A stretch of 64,000 nt of DNA from assembly GCA_947652605.1 (NCBI GenBank), contig OX393577.1:63326108-63390107 (forward strand), in the 5' to 3' direction. This document shows positions 32,280 to 44,881 of this stretch, piece after piece (the first letter of the stretch is position 1; every line of letters starts with the position of its first letter). The DNA comes from Elmis aenea (lineage: Eukaryota > Arthropoda > Insecta > Coleoptera > Elmidae). The translations under genes were made by a program, and so were the position numbers. Under the pieces are notes generated by a model. The model saw nothing but the letters and a program-made list of their open reading frames with translations, was not told the DNA's origin and searched no databases.

Positions 32280-34009
32280 TACGTATTTTAAGAACGATTT
32301 CAATGTAAAAGATTTCTAAAAGTCAATTCCATTTAGCGTGTGTTTAATGTTGTCGTCTGTGTAATAGTGGACACATTTTCCTCTTCGATTTTTGGCATCG
32401 AAGGTTATTTAGTCGTTAATGCATACATATTCATAAGGACTAGAAGAGATTGCTGGGCGTGCTGTTCAGTGTTCACCACTAATTTAGTTTAGTGGTCTAC
32501 AACCTTTTAGTTACCAGGCCTCGTTTTCTAAATTGGGCGATGTTTAGTCCCTCATACCAGCTTCAGGAAATTCCCTATTCTCTCTAAGTCTCCTAGCTAC
32601 ATTATAAGTGGCTAATGGGTTTATGTCCCATCTAGTAAACTACAAGATTTAATTTGGAAAATTCGGGATAGCACACAGCCTTGCTAAATTATTAGATAAA
32701 TTTCCTGCAAAATATTATAAGCTAAATAGTTTGAAATTATTATGTGGTGTTTGGTAAATTAATAATTCCTAAAATATGGCAGAAGAACTAAAGCAAATAT
32801 TTTCTTTTACTAGAAGTTTAAATTGCTAATAAAGTAAACAAATACAATCCTTTCGAAAATAGCACAGGATCATAATATTTGATTACATTTGTACCTGAAT
32901 TGTGAACATACAAGCAAAGAATCCATTTTCGCAAAAACTACAATTTTCAATTTGCCATTACTTGGTCAAGTGATCATGTTTTGAAATCAAAATTGTGCAG
33001 GTCCCGGGAGTACAATGCAAGAATAAACTATTTTAAGCAGTGAGCCTTGTTTGTTTTTTATTTGTATTGAAAAATAAATTGAATTAGTTTTTATTTAAAA
33101 GCGTTTCGCTGCAATGCAAACAGTTTATGAAAAGCTGTTCTAAAATTGCGATACAATTTTTATAAAAACGAAATACTCACAGTTCGCCAGATTTGATATC
33201 CTTTGAGTGCTTTTTTTAATGAATAGTTTTAAAAGTGTATAATATTTAATTTTGTAAAGGATATGTTCTCAGGTATTTCAGATTATGAATTTAATTTTAA
33301 TGTGGCCCAGTTTATCTCTATTCATGTACATACAGTGGACCATACTCAAATAAAAACTTATGTTAAGGCTTTTAAGGATTACACTGTGATCTCTCTAAAA
33401 GATTAAGATTGGTTTTACTTTTATTATTCTCGCATACTTTTATTAGAAAATGTTGTAGCACTAAAACGCGTGAAATATTTTATCGTGTTGAAAATTATGC
33501 AAGGTTAGCTGCAGCTAATAAATTATGTAATTTCTAGAATGCACATTAATGTACTCGGTCGATTATCAAGATTGCTTTAAAAGCTTTCCGTTCCTTAATG
33601 GTTTCGCAAAATATTTTATTATCATTCCGCCCTGAGCGAAACCCGCATTCATGTTTAATAGAAAAGACTATGATAATCCCGATTACATTAATAAAACAAT
33701 AGTTTTGTAATTTGCTTAACGGGCGTTTGTGTAAACAATTGAAAACTCTCGTTTTGTTTCTTCATTACCTGGAGCACAGTTTTGTAGAGCGCCAGGGAAC
33801 TTCAGGTTAATTCTCATCGGCCCTTAAGTGGGGGCTCAAAGGGTTATTATGTTGTTTGCTTTTTGAAACTGTTTAAAGTGTTTCCTCAGAATTAGGCAGA
33901 AGCGCGATTCTGCTACTTTAAGTAATTATTAAAATTTTGAACTTTTAAACTGCTTGTTTATGAAGTACTTGGGAACTGTAAAATTGCAACAGATTTTAAC
34001 ATAACATAT
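32280..34009. other. No gene; possible eroded hAT end
   Basis: At about 32492-32525, TAGTGGTCTACAACC followed by TTTTAGTTACCAGGCC resembles a hAT terminal sequence, but no partner end was found. The remainder is AT-rich without identifiable features. Confidence 0.35.
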
Positions 34010-34265
34010 TAAGTGTGTTCCGCTCGCGCTGCAGATTGCTATGGGGGGGGGTTGACCCCTTCTTCAGTCGTTAGAGGTACAAGGATAATGGGTAAGGATG
34101 GATAGTCAAGGATTGGTGGCGATAGGTGGAAGTACTGCCACAGCATTTGCCTTAACTGCAGAGGAAACCACCTGAAACCTCTATAATGACAGTCGGCGCT
34201 GGGATTCGAACCCATGACCTCCCGATTGCAGGTTAGGTTGTTAACACAACCAGCCCCCGAGCTCG
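34010..34265 (-). mobile_element. tRNA-derived SINE
   Basis: The minus strand contains a perfect RNA polymerase III B box (GGTTCGAATCCC, complementary to 34199-34211). About 45 nt upstream is an A-box-like GGGCTGGTTGTGTTAACA region, and 5' to the B box is GGGAGGTCATG, as in tRNAs. Downstream is a body with AGGTGGTTTCCTCTGCAG, TTAAGGCAAATGCTGTGGCA and a GTACTTCCACC block. I recall this body from tRNA-derived SINEs of several insect orders but cannot verify it. The other end has a GGGGGGGGG run. The A box is imperfect and no A-rich tail is obvious. It is probably a retroposed copy rather than a tRNA gene. Confidence 0.7.
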
Positions 34266-37200
34266 GTCAGATTTTAGGTCAAATTAACAGCAAATAGATT
34301 TTTGTTATAATTTGTATATCCGACATTGTTACTTTGGCTTATACAGTTTGCTACAAAAGTCTTGGCGGTTAAATTATATTAAATATTTAAATTTAAAAAA
34401 AAAATGTATTCATAAAGAAAAAAAATTATAAATTTTATTTATAAAGAAAACACATTTTTTAAAAATAAATGAATAAATATAAACTTGAATAAAATCAAAA
34501 ATTCTGTTCAAAGTTTACAAGGAATCAATTTTTTTTGCGTTTAGCTCGGAGCGAGAATATTGAAATATCATAGAATTTTTTTGACGTTATACGCCAGATT
34601 TGACTATTTTTGATTTAGAATATAATAATTTCAACGATAAATTAGTAATCTAGAGCGGACAAAGAATTAGAATATGAATAGATAATATGAAAATGCAATT
34701 AATAGTTTTAAATCTTAATCATGAAGCATATTTTTGCTTTGATTTTTACCGATAATGTGATTTTTTAATCCCCGTCTACTATAGTTAAAATTTTGGTTAA
34801 ATTTATCGCTACAGCAAATTCTAACGAGCCGCCCCTGAAGGTAACCGTGTTGAGTTTTAGTAGCATTTTGCTACAAATTTACATAACGCTAAATGTTAGT
34901 TTAATATGTAATATCATAGAAATTCTAACATGCTCCTGGCAAAAAATAAACATCAGAATACATTACTGAAATTTAGTACGTATACCTCTGGTAACTCACA
35001 TTACATATTAATGTTCGTGGGTTTGTCCTGCAGCAAACATATAAAGTTGGTGCAGTTGTGCTGTAACTCTGTTCCATGCAGCAAAGATATAGTTCAGCAA
35101 GAGAGTAAGTACATATGCAAGTAACTTAATTCTAACTACAGCCACAAAAGGCACACCCAGATATATTGTTGGTTAAAGCTGAAGACGAGGCAAGTCCCTG
35201 ATACCCCACAACTTTAGCTGCTCGAGCTTAAAGCTCTCAGTCTATTTCACATACTGCGTTCAAATCGAAATTTTATCACCGTCTAATTAGCACTTATTTC
35301 CTCTTAATTCCAAAATAAAGGAAGTTCCGGAGAAGAAATGGACACGAAAAAGAAATTATACTCGAGAAGTTTTTGCAATTACGTTTTTCTATTATGTAGG
35401 AAACCATTACAAGCGAAATCCGGAGAGTTAATACTATTAAAAGTTGGACTTATTATCTTCTTAGACATACTTTTGCAAAGGCTTAGCCTTATTAATTTTT
35501 ATTACAAAAAGTTTAGCGAATTATGTAATTGCTGGAATTATTCAACATTTATAAGTTGAACGATACAAAAGAAAATACTTTTCACTTAATTACGTAAGCA
35601 ACGTTAGATAAGATTTTCAACACCAACTATTAAAAGTCTTTAATTTTTTTTGTAGTGACGCTATGTGTAAAGAAGTTTGTTGATATTGTAATTAACTATT
35701 TGCTATCGGTCATGTTGGCAGCAGTGGTCTCTCCTCGCAATTAAATTTTATTTCAGCAAATGAACTCTATTTCAGTTTAATTTCACATGTGACCTCATCA
35801 TTCCCTGAAATAGATAACAATTTTTTTTTCTGGTAACTACCTTTTATTTTAACAAGTGATAGTCCCGAATGATTTAGTGTTAAAATTAAAGATAAAGGCA
35901 TAGTGTGGCTAACGCTATGACAATTACCTGACAAAAATCGCATTTATGCTTTCAAAAACATTTAAAGATTATAATATTTACATCTGTCAGTTCTACCCAA
36001 TACGAACATAAACAAACCATGGTAGCCACCAAAATAAATCGTTTTATTTTAGAATATTTAATGGTTCATGTTTACTCATTTAATTTTTTACTCAAAAACT
36101 GTAGGTTTTGTAGGAAAATTTAAGGAATAAAAAATATTCTAAATAACTTAAGCTTTAAAAGAATTTTTTTTAAATTGCAAAATTTCAATCCTCCAAAAGG
36201 TTTTGATAAAAAAACCAAGAGGGGTCGCACATTTCAGCCCCTTGTGAAGGTGGGAGATAATTAAAAATATTACTATGGGAAACCTTTCAATAAGTATACA
36301 ACTTCTGCCAACTGTCATTCTCTTGTACATCTCCAAATTTGAGAAATAAAATAAAAACCTAATTTTATTGAACCCCTTTAGGGGGGTATAACTCCGAAAG
36401 GAGAAGTCTAAGAAAAAAAAATTATATAAAAGCTCCCTCTTAATTTTCGATAAGGAATTACCTCCCAAAGTTTTTCGCAATATTTAAGAAACATCCATTT
36501 AAAATGGTGTTATTTTATCTGAAGAAAATATATTACATTTACCTTAAATTTTTAAATTTTGAGAAATTTTTAACATTTAGGAACAGACATTCTGAATTAT
36601 ATTAAGTAAATATCAAAAGCTCTGTAGAAAAATTACCTCTAGAATTAGTGAATCTGCTAAAATAAATGTGTTAAAATTACGGTGTTTTAGATATCTAATA
36701 ATTAAAATATTTTCGTAAAAAAACTTGAATAAATTGCATAAGTTATGAGATTAAAATTGGGTAACTTTTTGCCTTTAATATCGATAAAATTTGTCTGTTG
36801 TCTTAAAAATTTGCAATTTATAAAATTTTCCTTGTTAGTTTTTGATAAATTTTGAAATTTAAAGTAAGGTTAGTTTCTATACAATTTCTATTTAATAAAA
36901 GCTTATATATAATTCAATACAAATTGGAATTGTATATGTAAATAAGACTCACAAAACTATTTTGTAAATCTAGTTTATAAACAAACTTAAATAAAACTTT
37001 AAATTACTTATGAAATTGGCATTTTAAGATTATTTTTAGGCAAGTATACCGGACTTATTTAATTTGAAACGATTTTAAAGCAGCTGATAATCAAATTGCG
37101 CTATTTATTGTTAAATTTTAAACCAATTATTAAAATTTTACATTTAAACTTGTTCTTACACTCATAAACTCTTTGAATTTTGCAAAAAAGCAACCCAACT

Positions 37201-39208
37201 CTAAGATGGTGGATGTGAAATTAAGAGAACAAGAAATTCGTTTTTGTTTCAAGCGTCTTCATAAATATATACATCAAAAGTAATAAATAGTTGGTTAGTT
37301 TCTAAACTTAATTTGATATCATGTTCAATTTCAACAGTCATTTTAAATTTAAATAAGCTTACGCAGACGACGCTTTGCGGAATATATCAAGAGATGAAAT
37401 TAAATTATTTGTTGATTTATTTTGCTTTGAATAAAACATCATCTTAGATTACTGTTTCTGCTTTTGTTATGAGTTTTGAGCTTTCGAATTTTAACCCAAT
37501 TCTGTCAAAGACAAATGTTAATAAAACTCTTAATTAGAAATATTCAAGTGAATTTTTTTGATATTTTGTATTACTTTTTCTCTCAAATATTGTAAGTTTT
37601 CATTAAGGACATGTCTTGTAACGCTTTATAACTTTACTGTTATTTATTCAATCATACTTTATCCTACGGTTGGAAATATTTGTAATTATCTGTCTTTAAA
37701 AGACACTGAGTTATTTTAGTTATAATAAAGCTACTAAGCTAGCCATTTTATCTTAATGAAAAAGTTTTGTATATAAAACGGAAATTTAATTAAGATTGCT
37801 ACAAGTTTTGTAACTTCATAATTTTTTTAGTACTCGCCCGAAAGATATTAATGATTTAGGAAACAAAAAAGGCTATTCGGAGCGCTGACGCACCGTATTC
37901 GGCTCTCGATATATACAGCAAATTAACGTGTCCTTATCAAGCTAATCCCGTCTTTAATTGGATTCGAATCTGTCCAATTAATGTCGAGAGTTATCTTAGC
38001 TTGCCGCTTTTCACGCGATTCAACCTAATAACTAACCTGGAAAGATAAGAAGCCGAAAATATTTTGATCCTATCTGTTCTGTTTTATCGTATCATGGGAA
38101 TTGTAACAGAACAGTTGGGTTATAATAGGTTTTGTTTTAGTGTGAGCATAATTATGAGAAACAAGTAACCGTTTACTAAATTTTGAAACGTAATAAGACT
38201 TATTGTTAGTTAATTAGTTTATTTGTTAAGGTAATTTCAAATGTCTTCATTATTTAAGCAAGCCGTTTATTTTGAAAGAGGGATAAGTCACTTTTCAGAT
38301 ATTAAATGTTTTGCATTTTAATGTGCATTAGTCAAAGAACAACAAAACAACCCTTTTATTTCACCAATACAAGTGTAAACTTACCCAAACCAATTAGCCC
38401 CCTTTATATAATTTTGTTTTGTTTAATGTTTTAATTTTTAGGATACTTATATTTTTTATACATGCATTTTTATAAATTCGAGAAAAATATAAAGTGTTGC
38501 TTTACATAACAATCCATGTGGAAGGGAAAGCGTGTTTTGTATACACAATAAGGATCAAAAGCCTCAAATTAGCGAAGTTCATTTTCAATTGAATCCTTAA
38601 AACAAAAGCTATTTGTACGGTTGGCAATGAACAGTTGTGCTAACAGTAAGAAGTCATGGTGAATGCCTTTTTTGTTTACAATACAATATAAACGGTTTCA
38701 GGCTGAAACGGATTGTCTTCAGTTGTGTTATATACTGGGTGTTACTGAGTTCTGGTACACGCCCTTTTTTTTCTTTAGTTTTGTATTTAATTAAATGAAG
38801 TTTTAGACGTATGTGTAAAAAACCGGATTACTTGAACATATGCACACTATAGTTTCACTTCTGGTTTTACCGGAAATGACCCCAACATTGTTATTTCAAA
38901 TGAGACAGATTTTTTTACATTTTTGTGAAGAGGAAGCAATTTTGAATATAAATGCTCTATTTTGGCTAATTTTTATTGCCTAAAATAATGTCGCAGCTAC
39001 ATCTAAGCAGTTTAAACTTTTAATTTTGGGCTTAATCCTTTCTTGTTCTAAACGTAAGAAAGTGGGGGTAAAACTTTAATGTGTTATCACTTTTTAAAAA
39101 TGCAAACGTCCAAACAATGTTTTGTTTTAAATGTTCATGAACTTTTAAATAAAGAAATTTTTTCATGTATGATAATTTGTGGTTTACCCAGCATTTACGT
39201 TTTACTAC
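34266..39208. other. Long AT-rich region, no gene seen
   Basis: No coding, RNA or element feature is supported over about 5 kb. A patch near 36190-36420 has words typical of dispersed insect repeats (GAGGGGTCGCACATTTCAGC, CCCCTTTAGGGGGG). A GC-richer patch at 37870-38040 has no ORF. TATACTGGGTGTTACTGAG at 38735 may be another CAGGGTG-type end. Confidence 0.4.
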
Positions 39209-39251
39209 CTCTGAAGAAGGATGAAATAATAAAGTTTATCCGAAATATTAG
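39209..39251 (+). ncRNA. Hammerhead-like core motif (weak)
   Basis: CTGAAGA, one extra A, a short stem GGAT/ATCC with a 15-nt loop, then GAAAT. This is the order of the hammerhead catalytic core, but stem I is at most two base pairs. It shares the one-nucleotide insertion with the better examples at 44882 and 47307. It is probably a decayed relative or chance. Confidence 0.2.
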
Positions 39252-40219
39252 AAAATAATGAAGAGTTTTCTTTAATTGCCAAAATTTATTGACCACCTGC
39301 CCCGATAAGAAGTTATGTATATTATATCTATTGGTCATTATCGCTTTATCAATATTTACATTCATACAGCAAGAGATGCGCAAGATTAAATTAAAATTAG
39401 GATGAGTTATGGATTTTCGGTCATTTTTTCACTTGGATTCAACTGGCATTCATTTTTTTATACGTGTTATTGCCTGTGGATAACAAGAAAAATTCGATTT
39501 GGTGAATTTGACAGATTTATGTGTTCCAGAAATCTCTGATCTAAAACCAGAGTCCTTGGTCGGAATTGTGCGTTTTTTTTTGTCCACATGTTGCTCTATG
39601 AACATATCTTTTTCGTAATTGTTGCTTAGTTTACTAATAATTAAAAGTTCAAGCTGTACATTATTATCGGATGATGTTAAGAAATTAACTGAGTTAAGTT
39701 TTAAAAGGATGGAAACCTAAAATTTAGATTGTTCTTTATAACGTGACTTCCAGAAAAATTAATTCTGTTTTTATATTAAATTTTTGGAAGTTGAATTGGT
39801 AGTTTACCGCTTTAATTCTAATAGGGTTTGTTTTGTCTTGTTTCCACGCGTTTAGTAGAGGTATTTGTTTACTCCATGTACAAAATATTTATAATAGCTT
39901 CCAGCTTTGATGCTAGCGAGTAAAAAAAATCTTTTATTTGTAACATTATATATTTTATAATAGTAGGATTAACATACCTTGTAAAATAAATATTAGAACT
40001 AATAATTGTGTTGCTGTTCAAAATTGAATACGTATTGAAATTTTTAGTTTTAGTCAAACGTGTAGGTTGAAATTATATTAACTGAAAATGTACAGAAGAG
40101 ATACTCAGTTATAAAAACAAGGTAGTGTTATTTGATACTAAAATGGTCGTTCTGTCATATTTAATGCAATAAAATATAATAATATTCGGTAATAAAATAA
40201 TTGTAATATGTATACAACA
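39252..40219. other. No gene seen
   Basis: AT-rich sequence without recognisable motifs. Confidence 0.35.
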
Positions 40220-40530
40220 GACCCAAGGCTTTGATAATTCTTTTCACTTCCTTCTGTGCTTTAAAATCTTCTTTCATTATAGAATCTAAAGTTGGCTAAG
40301 GTATTTTGTTGCTGTCCCCACCTATCTCCTCTGCAAATGACCTCTTTTGTTCCTCGTGCCCTAATCATTTCCTAGTAAAATCTTTCTTATTCTGCCATCT
40401 AATAATCTGTTGATATGCCTTAGCCTTCGTGTCATCCTGCAATGGTTGTTATTTACTGTTGACCATACATTTCCATGACTTCCTGATTCGTTCTCGTTCT
40501 TCACCAATCTTCTTTCATGCCTACACCTAC
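40220..40530 (-). pseudogene. Possible RT-element remnant, downstream piece
   Basis: The minus strand has open segments such as KIGEERERIRKSWKCMVNS, then a KAYQQIIRWQNKKDF block, separated by stops. They are lysine- and arginine-rich like other retroelement pieces here, but no diagnostic motif is present. It is listed because it adjoins an MITE-like insertion whose other side (41030-41500) is clearly RT. Confidence 0.25.
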
Positions 40531-41025
40531 ATATAAGCTTTGTTCCAACAACGCTATGAACAATCCAATGTACCTACTGTCACGATTCTGCGCAGTATCA
40601 ATACCGCGTTCCATCGCAGTCTCTGACAGTTCACCGGACGGTCAGTCATCCGTTTCATCACATCTCAAATCAATTCGTGGACTGGTTTGCGGACAATCAG
40701 TACAGTCCTTGAACGAGGGGACCAATTTTTGCCGGGATTTTTACACGCATGCGCTGTTCATAACTAACGTGAGCTCTGGTAGCTATGCATCGACCTCTCA
40801 ATCCCGTAAAGTACTGGATTCTTAACGTGTTTACCCTTGCGATGCGCTAATTTCTATGAACCCAATAGCCACAAATGTCATTTACAGTTAGGTCAGTCGT
40901 TAAAGCGTTCCAACAACGGCTAATAGTGGCCAATACATTTATTAGTACATAGTTCGGGCGAACAAACCAGTTCATGTATTTATACATGGATTGGTTTTAA
41001 ATCGTTTGTTGGAACAAACTTATAT
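40531..41025. mobile_element. MITE-like inverted-repeat element (495 bp)
   Basis: The ends ATATAAGCTTTGTTCCAACA and the complement of TGTTGGAACAAACTTATAT match at about 21 of 23 positions. Target duplication is ambiguous (TATA or ATAT) because the end itself is palindromic. The interior is GC-richer and includes a 102-codon plus-strand frame (40517-40825) without recognisable motifs. It splits an RT remnant. Confidence 0.65.
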
Positions 41026-41029
41026 TTTT

Positions 41030-41500
41030 TTCTCTTATTCTCCTAATCCAAGTTTTGTATACATAAAGAATTGTTAGGCGAATGACCGAAGAATGAATGA
41101 ATTCAAATTTTCGCTCTTCTGGACACTTTTTGCCTTAAGCATCATTGTTAGAGATCTAGGACTTTTACTTCTTTTTGATTTTTCTTAATGCTACTTCTAA
41201 GACTCCTAAATATTCAAAACTGCTAACTGCTTCAAAATTATATTCTTTTTACGCTAACATATTATTTTAAAACATCTCTTTTACAGTCTTCTTGCCCCTC
41301 ATCTCCATATATTTGGTTTTTCGTTTAATTATTTCCAGAAAGAATTCTGTGACTTTATTATTCACTTTTCTAAATATTTATTTTTATTTCCTTGGTTTTA
41401 GTGTTATCAATTCTAGATCATTAGTGTCAGCAACACATTGATGTTGACGATGGTGTATTGTGCATTTGGAAAACATGTTACTCACCCTTAAAATCTTAAC
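41030..41500 (-). pseudogene. Non-LTR RT fragment (catalytic box to thumb)
   Basis: With frame corrections the minus strand reads QCVADTNDLELI (degenerate YADD region), then EFFLEIIKRKTKYMEMRG, and, after stops, YNFEAVSSFEYLGVLEVALR. The KTKYM motif followed by YNFE-x-V-x-SF-x-YLG is the post-catalytic segment of endonuclease-RT elements. The catalytic aspartates are damaged (ADTND). Confidence 0.6.
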
Positions 41501-42479
41501 AATGCTTGTAAGAATAATCCCAAAATTTTCCAATATTTACAAGAACGTGATTTATCTTTACTTTTTGTAATTATCGACAATAACCTGTAATGCAGGACTT
41601 GGGTTATAACTTTAATTGTTATTTCTGCTCTAATCAGTGTAACAGACGTTCATCATTATGTATAAAACTCAAAGCAAATCATGTTCGAATAATTTTACTG
41701 ATAAATCTCTTTGCTGGTATTTTAGTAGTTTTAAGAATAAAAGAATTCTCGAAGCGAAAAAAAATATATCGATTTCACTGCCGTGAATATAAATTTAATG
41801 TGTCATGCATGATTTATCGTGACATTTTTATTCGTTTAAGTTACCATTTTATTGCTTTATCTGAAAGATTTTACATTGTTTTTAGTCCCGGCAGCTGCAA
41901 AGTGCGCAAACTAGGCATGAGGATTCTGCAAATTAACTTATTGTTATGCAGCGATAGAGAATAGCGAGCGAATAATTCTTCTTTTCCTTTATCATTCAGG
42001 AACAGACATAACGCAAGCGTGGTTTGTAATTGTTTCTGCTTTTTCTGTACCTGTTAACAATATGCATTTAATTTTTCATTTTCTTTGTATTACGTAAATT
42101 TGTATCAGGTATTCTATTTCATATAGTTGATAAGTTTAAATTTTACGAATGGATAAGCTTAAAATTGTTGCTAAATAAAATAAAGTTTTCCATAGAGGTG
42201 GTTGCAGTAACTCCGGTTTTAAATATGTATGTCTGGAGCTTCCTCTATTCATCTTGATCAAGTTTCTTCATTATATTGCCATTTTTCAGACCTGTCTGTG
42301 GGTTACCAACAGACTTTTCCAGTTTTAATGCAAGAATGAATGTGGGAAATTAATCATTTAACTTTATTTCACTTGTAAAAAACCAATTTAACCCTCTGAG
42401 AGACATATAATCCTTTAATTTTTGCTACCAAGATCTTAGCAAAAGCAATTGATACCGTGAGCATATAATACTACTTAAA
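41501..42479. other. No confident gene; one long unrecognised ORF
   Basis: A 124-codon plus-strand frame (41590-41964) starts MQDLGYNFNCYFCSNQCN and is rich in Ile, Phe, Arg and Cys. No motif or splice context supports it, so I leave it uncalled. The rest is AT-rich. Confidence 0.3.
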
Positions 42480-43850
42480 AAATTATTCAATTGGAATAAG
42501 GGGTAGTGCCCTTAACTTATTTATCTGATAGACTTCAAATTGTTAAGTAGGTGGTTACTCTTGTTCCTTAAAATTATCACATGTGGTGTGCCTCAAGGAA
42601 CAGTTGTAGGTCCAATATTATTTTTAATTTATATTAATAATCTACCACTATCTAATAACATTCACGGCTCTCTGGTAGCATACGCAGAGGACACTGTTCT
42701 ATTCCTTGAGGCAAGTTGGGAATATGGCGATGCAAGATCTTAAATTTATTAAACAATGGTTGGATACTAATATTCTCACATTTAATTATTAAAAAAGTAA
42801 TGTTATTACATTTTCTGTACATAAAAACTATCAACCAAGTTGGGAGAATACTAAAACTCGTGATTTTAAATGTATTCTCATAAATAACTATGATTTTACT
42901 TGTCTAATAATTCCTGTAAACTCTGTAAAATATCTAGGAATTACAATAGATAAATTTATGAGGTGCGACACAATAATAATCTATGTACCCGAGTTAGGAA
43001 AACAATATACCTGTTCAAAAAATTAAGAACAGTTCTATCTATTCCTAACTTACGCACTTTTTACTTTGCATTGGTACAATCTCTTTTAACTTACGGAGTT
43101 ATAGGATGGGGTAATGCAGCTGACACTTATAAAAACAACTTTAACATCTCCCGTAACATTATTATTAAGACTTTATATAATAAAGATAAACCATGGCGTT
43201 ATCCTTCAGCCCCACTATACATTGAAACTTATTTCTTTTCTGATACTAAACTTCACTTAACGAATGTCTTAGATCACACAAAAAGTCTTATAATTTAATT
43301 TCCATACCAGTAAAATATTATAACACAAGAAGCCACTTTTTTGCTACATTATATCGAAGTAACAAAAAGGTTGATCAAAGATCTTTTATTTATGTTGCTG
43401 CAAAAATGTTAATGCCTTTAACTTCTATATACTTGAACACAATATCCAACTAAACTTAATTTGGAAAAAAGTCACAAAAACATTTTTTCATTTATTGTCA
43501 CCGGAAAAGTGTCAAAATATACCTATGTACTTATGTAATCCATTAGAATAAATGTATATTTTTGTAGGAATTTTCATGCTTTATTCTACTTCTTATGTCT
43601 GTCTCACGACAATCGATTAATTAAAAACCAAAAATGATAACCGCACACACCTTATGGTTTGTGGTGTTGCCTTGAATATAATAAAAAGTCCTAGATAGTT
43701 TATTGTATTAAGGCAGTATTCCTTTGCATGTCAAATTAAAAATTATATATTATGTACTACGTTTTAAGTTCTTAATTTATGTATAAATATATCTTGTACA
43801 ATACTTTGTAATACGAATTTATGAATAAAGGAATTTGAAAAATCAAGCTG
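42480..43850 (+). pseudogene. CR1-like non-LTR RT remnant with 3' UTR
   Basis: Frames encode ITCGVPQGTVVGPILFLIYI, then LVAYAEDTVLFLEAS, then SVKYLGITIDKF with a frameshift. RKTIYLFKKLRTVL, VQSLLTYGVIGWGNAADTYK and, after the stop at 43298, a VKYYNTRSHFFAT tail follow. GVPQG and YADD are the core RT motifs. Here the catalytic box reads YAED, so the first catalytic Asp is Glu. The 3' UTR ends with AATAAAGGAATTTG (about 43825-43838), a typical retroelement polyadenylation tail. It is 5'-truncated with several frame breaks. Confidence 0.75.
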
Positions 43851-44174
43851 CCTTAATACTTAAGCATCTTTCTAAATTTGTCTAAAGTATTCAATTTTAG
43901 AGTTTCTCTGTCAGTTAAGGATTAATTGTTCAAAAAGTTTTGTAGTAATTCACTGGACAGAAAAACAATGCAGTGTTTTTTTTTGTACAAACAAACAGGT
44001 TTACAACTCATTTATTCCAAAGTACAAATTTGCCGGAAATGTTAATTTTTTCAAACCATTTACTTGTTTAATGTAGTTTAATTTTATTTACTGCCTCTTA
44101 GTTACTCCCTCTTATCTAATCTTTCCGCTGGACTTACTTAATATTCTGTTTGGCTGTCATTGTCCCGTTTATAG
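43851..44174. other. No gene seen
   Basis: AT-rich flank between the RT remnant and a SINE-like element. Confidence 0.35.
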
Positions 44175-44310
44175 CGACGTCAAAGAAACCGTTAGCCTTT
44201 TTTTGAGTAAATTTAAACATAGTTAATTTCTGGCTAGGCTCGAACTAGAGCGTATCTCATTACGCCCTGACGTAGTCCTATCTGCACCAACACATTATAG
44301 CAGTTTATTA
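44175..44310 (-). mobile_element. tRNA-derived SINE-like sequence
   Basis: The minus strand contains the B-box word AGTTCGAGCC (complement of 44236-44245). Upstream are GACTACGTCAGGGCGTAATG and TGGTGCAGATAGG, which resemble tRNA anticodon and A-box regions. No clean tRNA cloverleaf can be folded by eye, so a tRNA-derived SINE head is more likely than a tRNA gene. It is a different family from 34010-34265. Confidence 0.45.
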
Positions 44311-44349
44311 CATACGCACAGCGGTCAGAAGACCGGCAAGGCGGATTCT

Positions 44350-44382
44350 CCGCATTTACCGGAACCGCCGTTCCGGATGCGG
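44350..44382. repeat. GC-rich 13-bp hairpin
   Basis: CCGCAT plus CCGGAAC pair with GTTCCGG plus ATGCGG, with a four-nt loop CGCC and a three-nt bulge. It sits in a short GC-rich patch (44325-44420) next to the SINE-like sequence. Its function is unknown. Confidence 0.6.
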
Positions 44383-44621
44383 ATACAGGAACAAGATGTA
44401 ACTAAGCCGCAACACGAGAACGGCATAGCAATAACAGCTCCTCCTACTATAATTGTAGTGTATTGTGCTCTTTATTAATGTTGTCTCTACATGAGGGAAA
44501 AATGTTTAAGCTAAACTCGCGTTCTCGTTTGCTAATTTCTGTTTCCGCCTTGCTCGGTGCGCTGGAAGAATTTATTTAAATGAAAAAAGTTGAGTTACCG
44601 CTTTTAAGGGTTATTGCCTTT

Positions 44622-44816
44622 TTAATGTTCCCTGACTAAACTTTCGTAAACTTTGTAAATATTTGGACAAACTGGGGCGTGTTCTCGCACTTTGTACCTT
44701 GAAAAGGTTTTTGAGTTAAAACTGGTTGGCGCGGACATCAAATAAAAGCAACTTTCATCAAACATAATACGTCCATCGATTTTATTATGTGTAAATACTT
44801 TTATATCAGTTGGCAT
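44622..44816 (-). pseudogene. Unrecognised protein fragment
   Basis: A 64-codon minus-strand frame reads MPTDIKVFTHNKIDGRIMF, then DESCFYLMSAPTSFNSK, with balanced composition. An AAG/GTACAA donor-like site lies within it. I do not recognise the family. It lies just downstream (minus sense) of the hammerhead-like motif at 44882-44924, so it may belong to the same element. Confidence 0.25.
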
Positions 44817-44881
44817 ACGAAGAAATAAAACTCTGGAATAACTGGACGGTATAAGTACTTTATTTTTTTTTACGTCTATTG

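Noticed and set aside
32492..32525. hAT left terminus TAGTGGTCTACAACC
   Set aside because: No matching right end or 8-bp duplication was found within reach.
34190..34260. tRNA gene at the B box
   Set aside because: The acceptor and D arms do not fold properly and a SINE body follows; better explained as a SINE.
41590..41964. 124-codon plus-strand ORF
   Set aside because: No motif or supporting context; composition is that of AT-rich DNA in one open frame.
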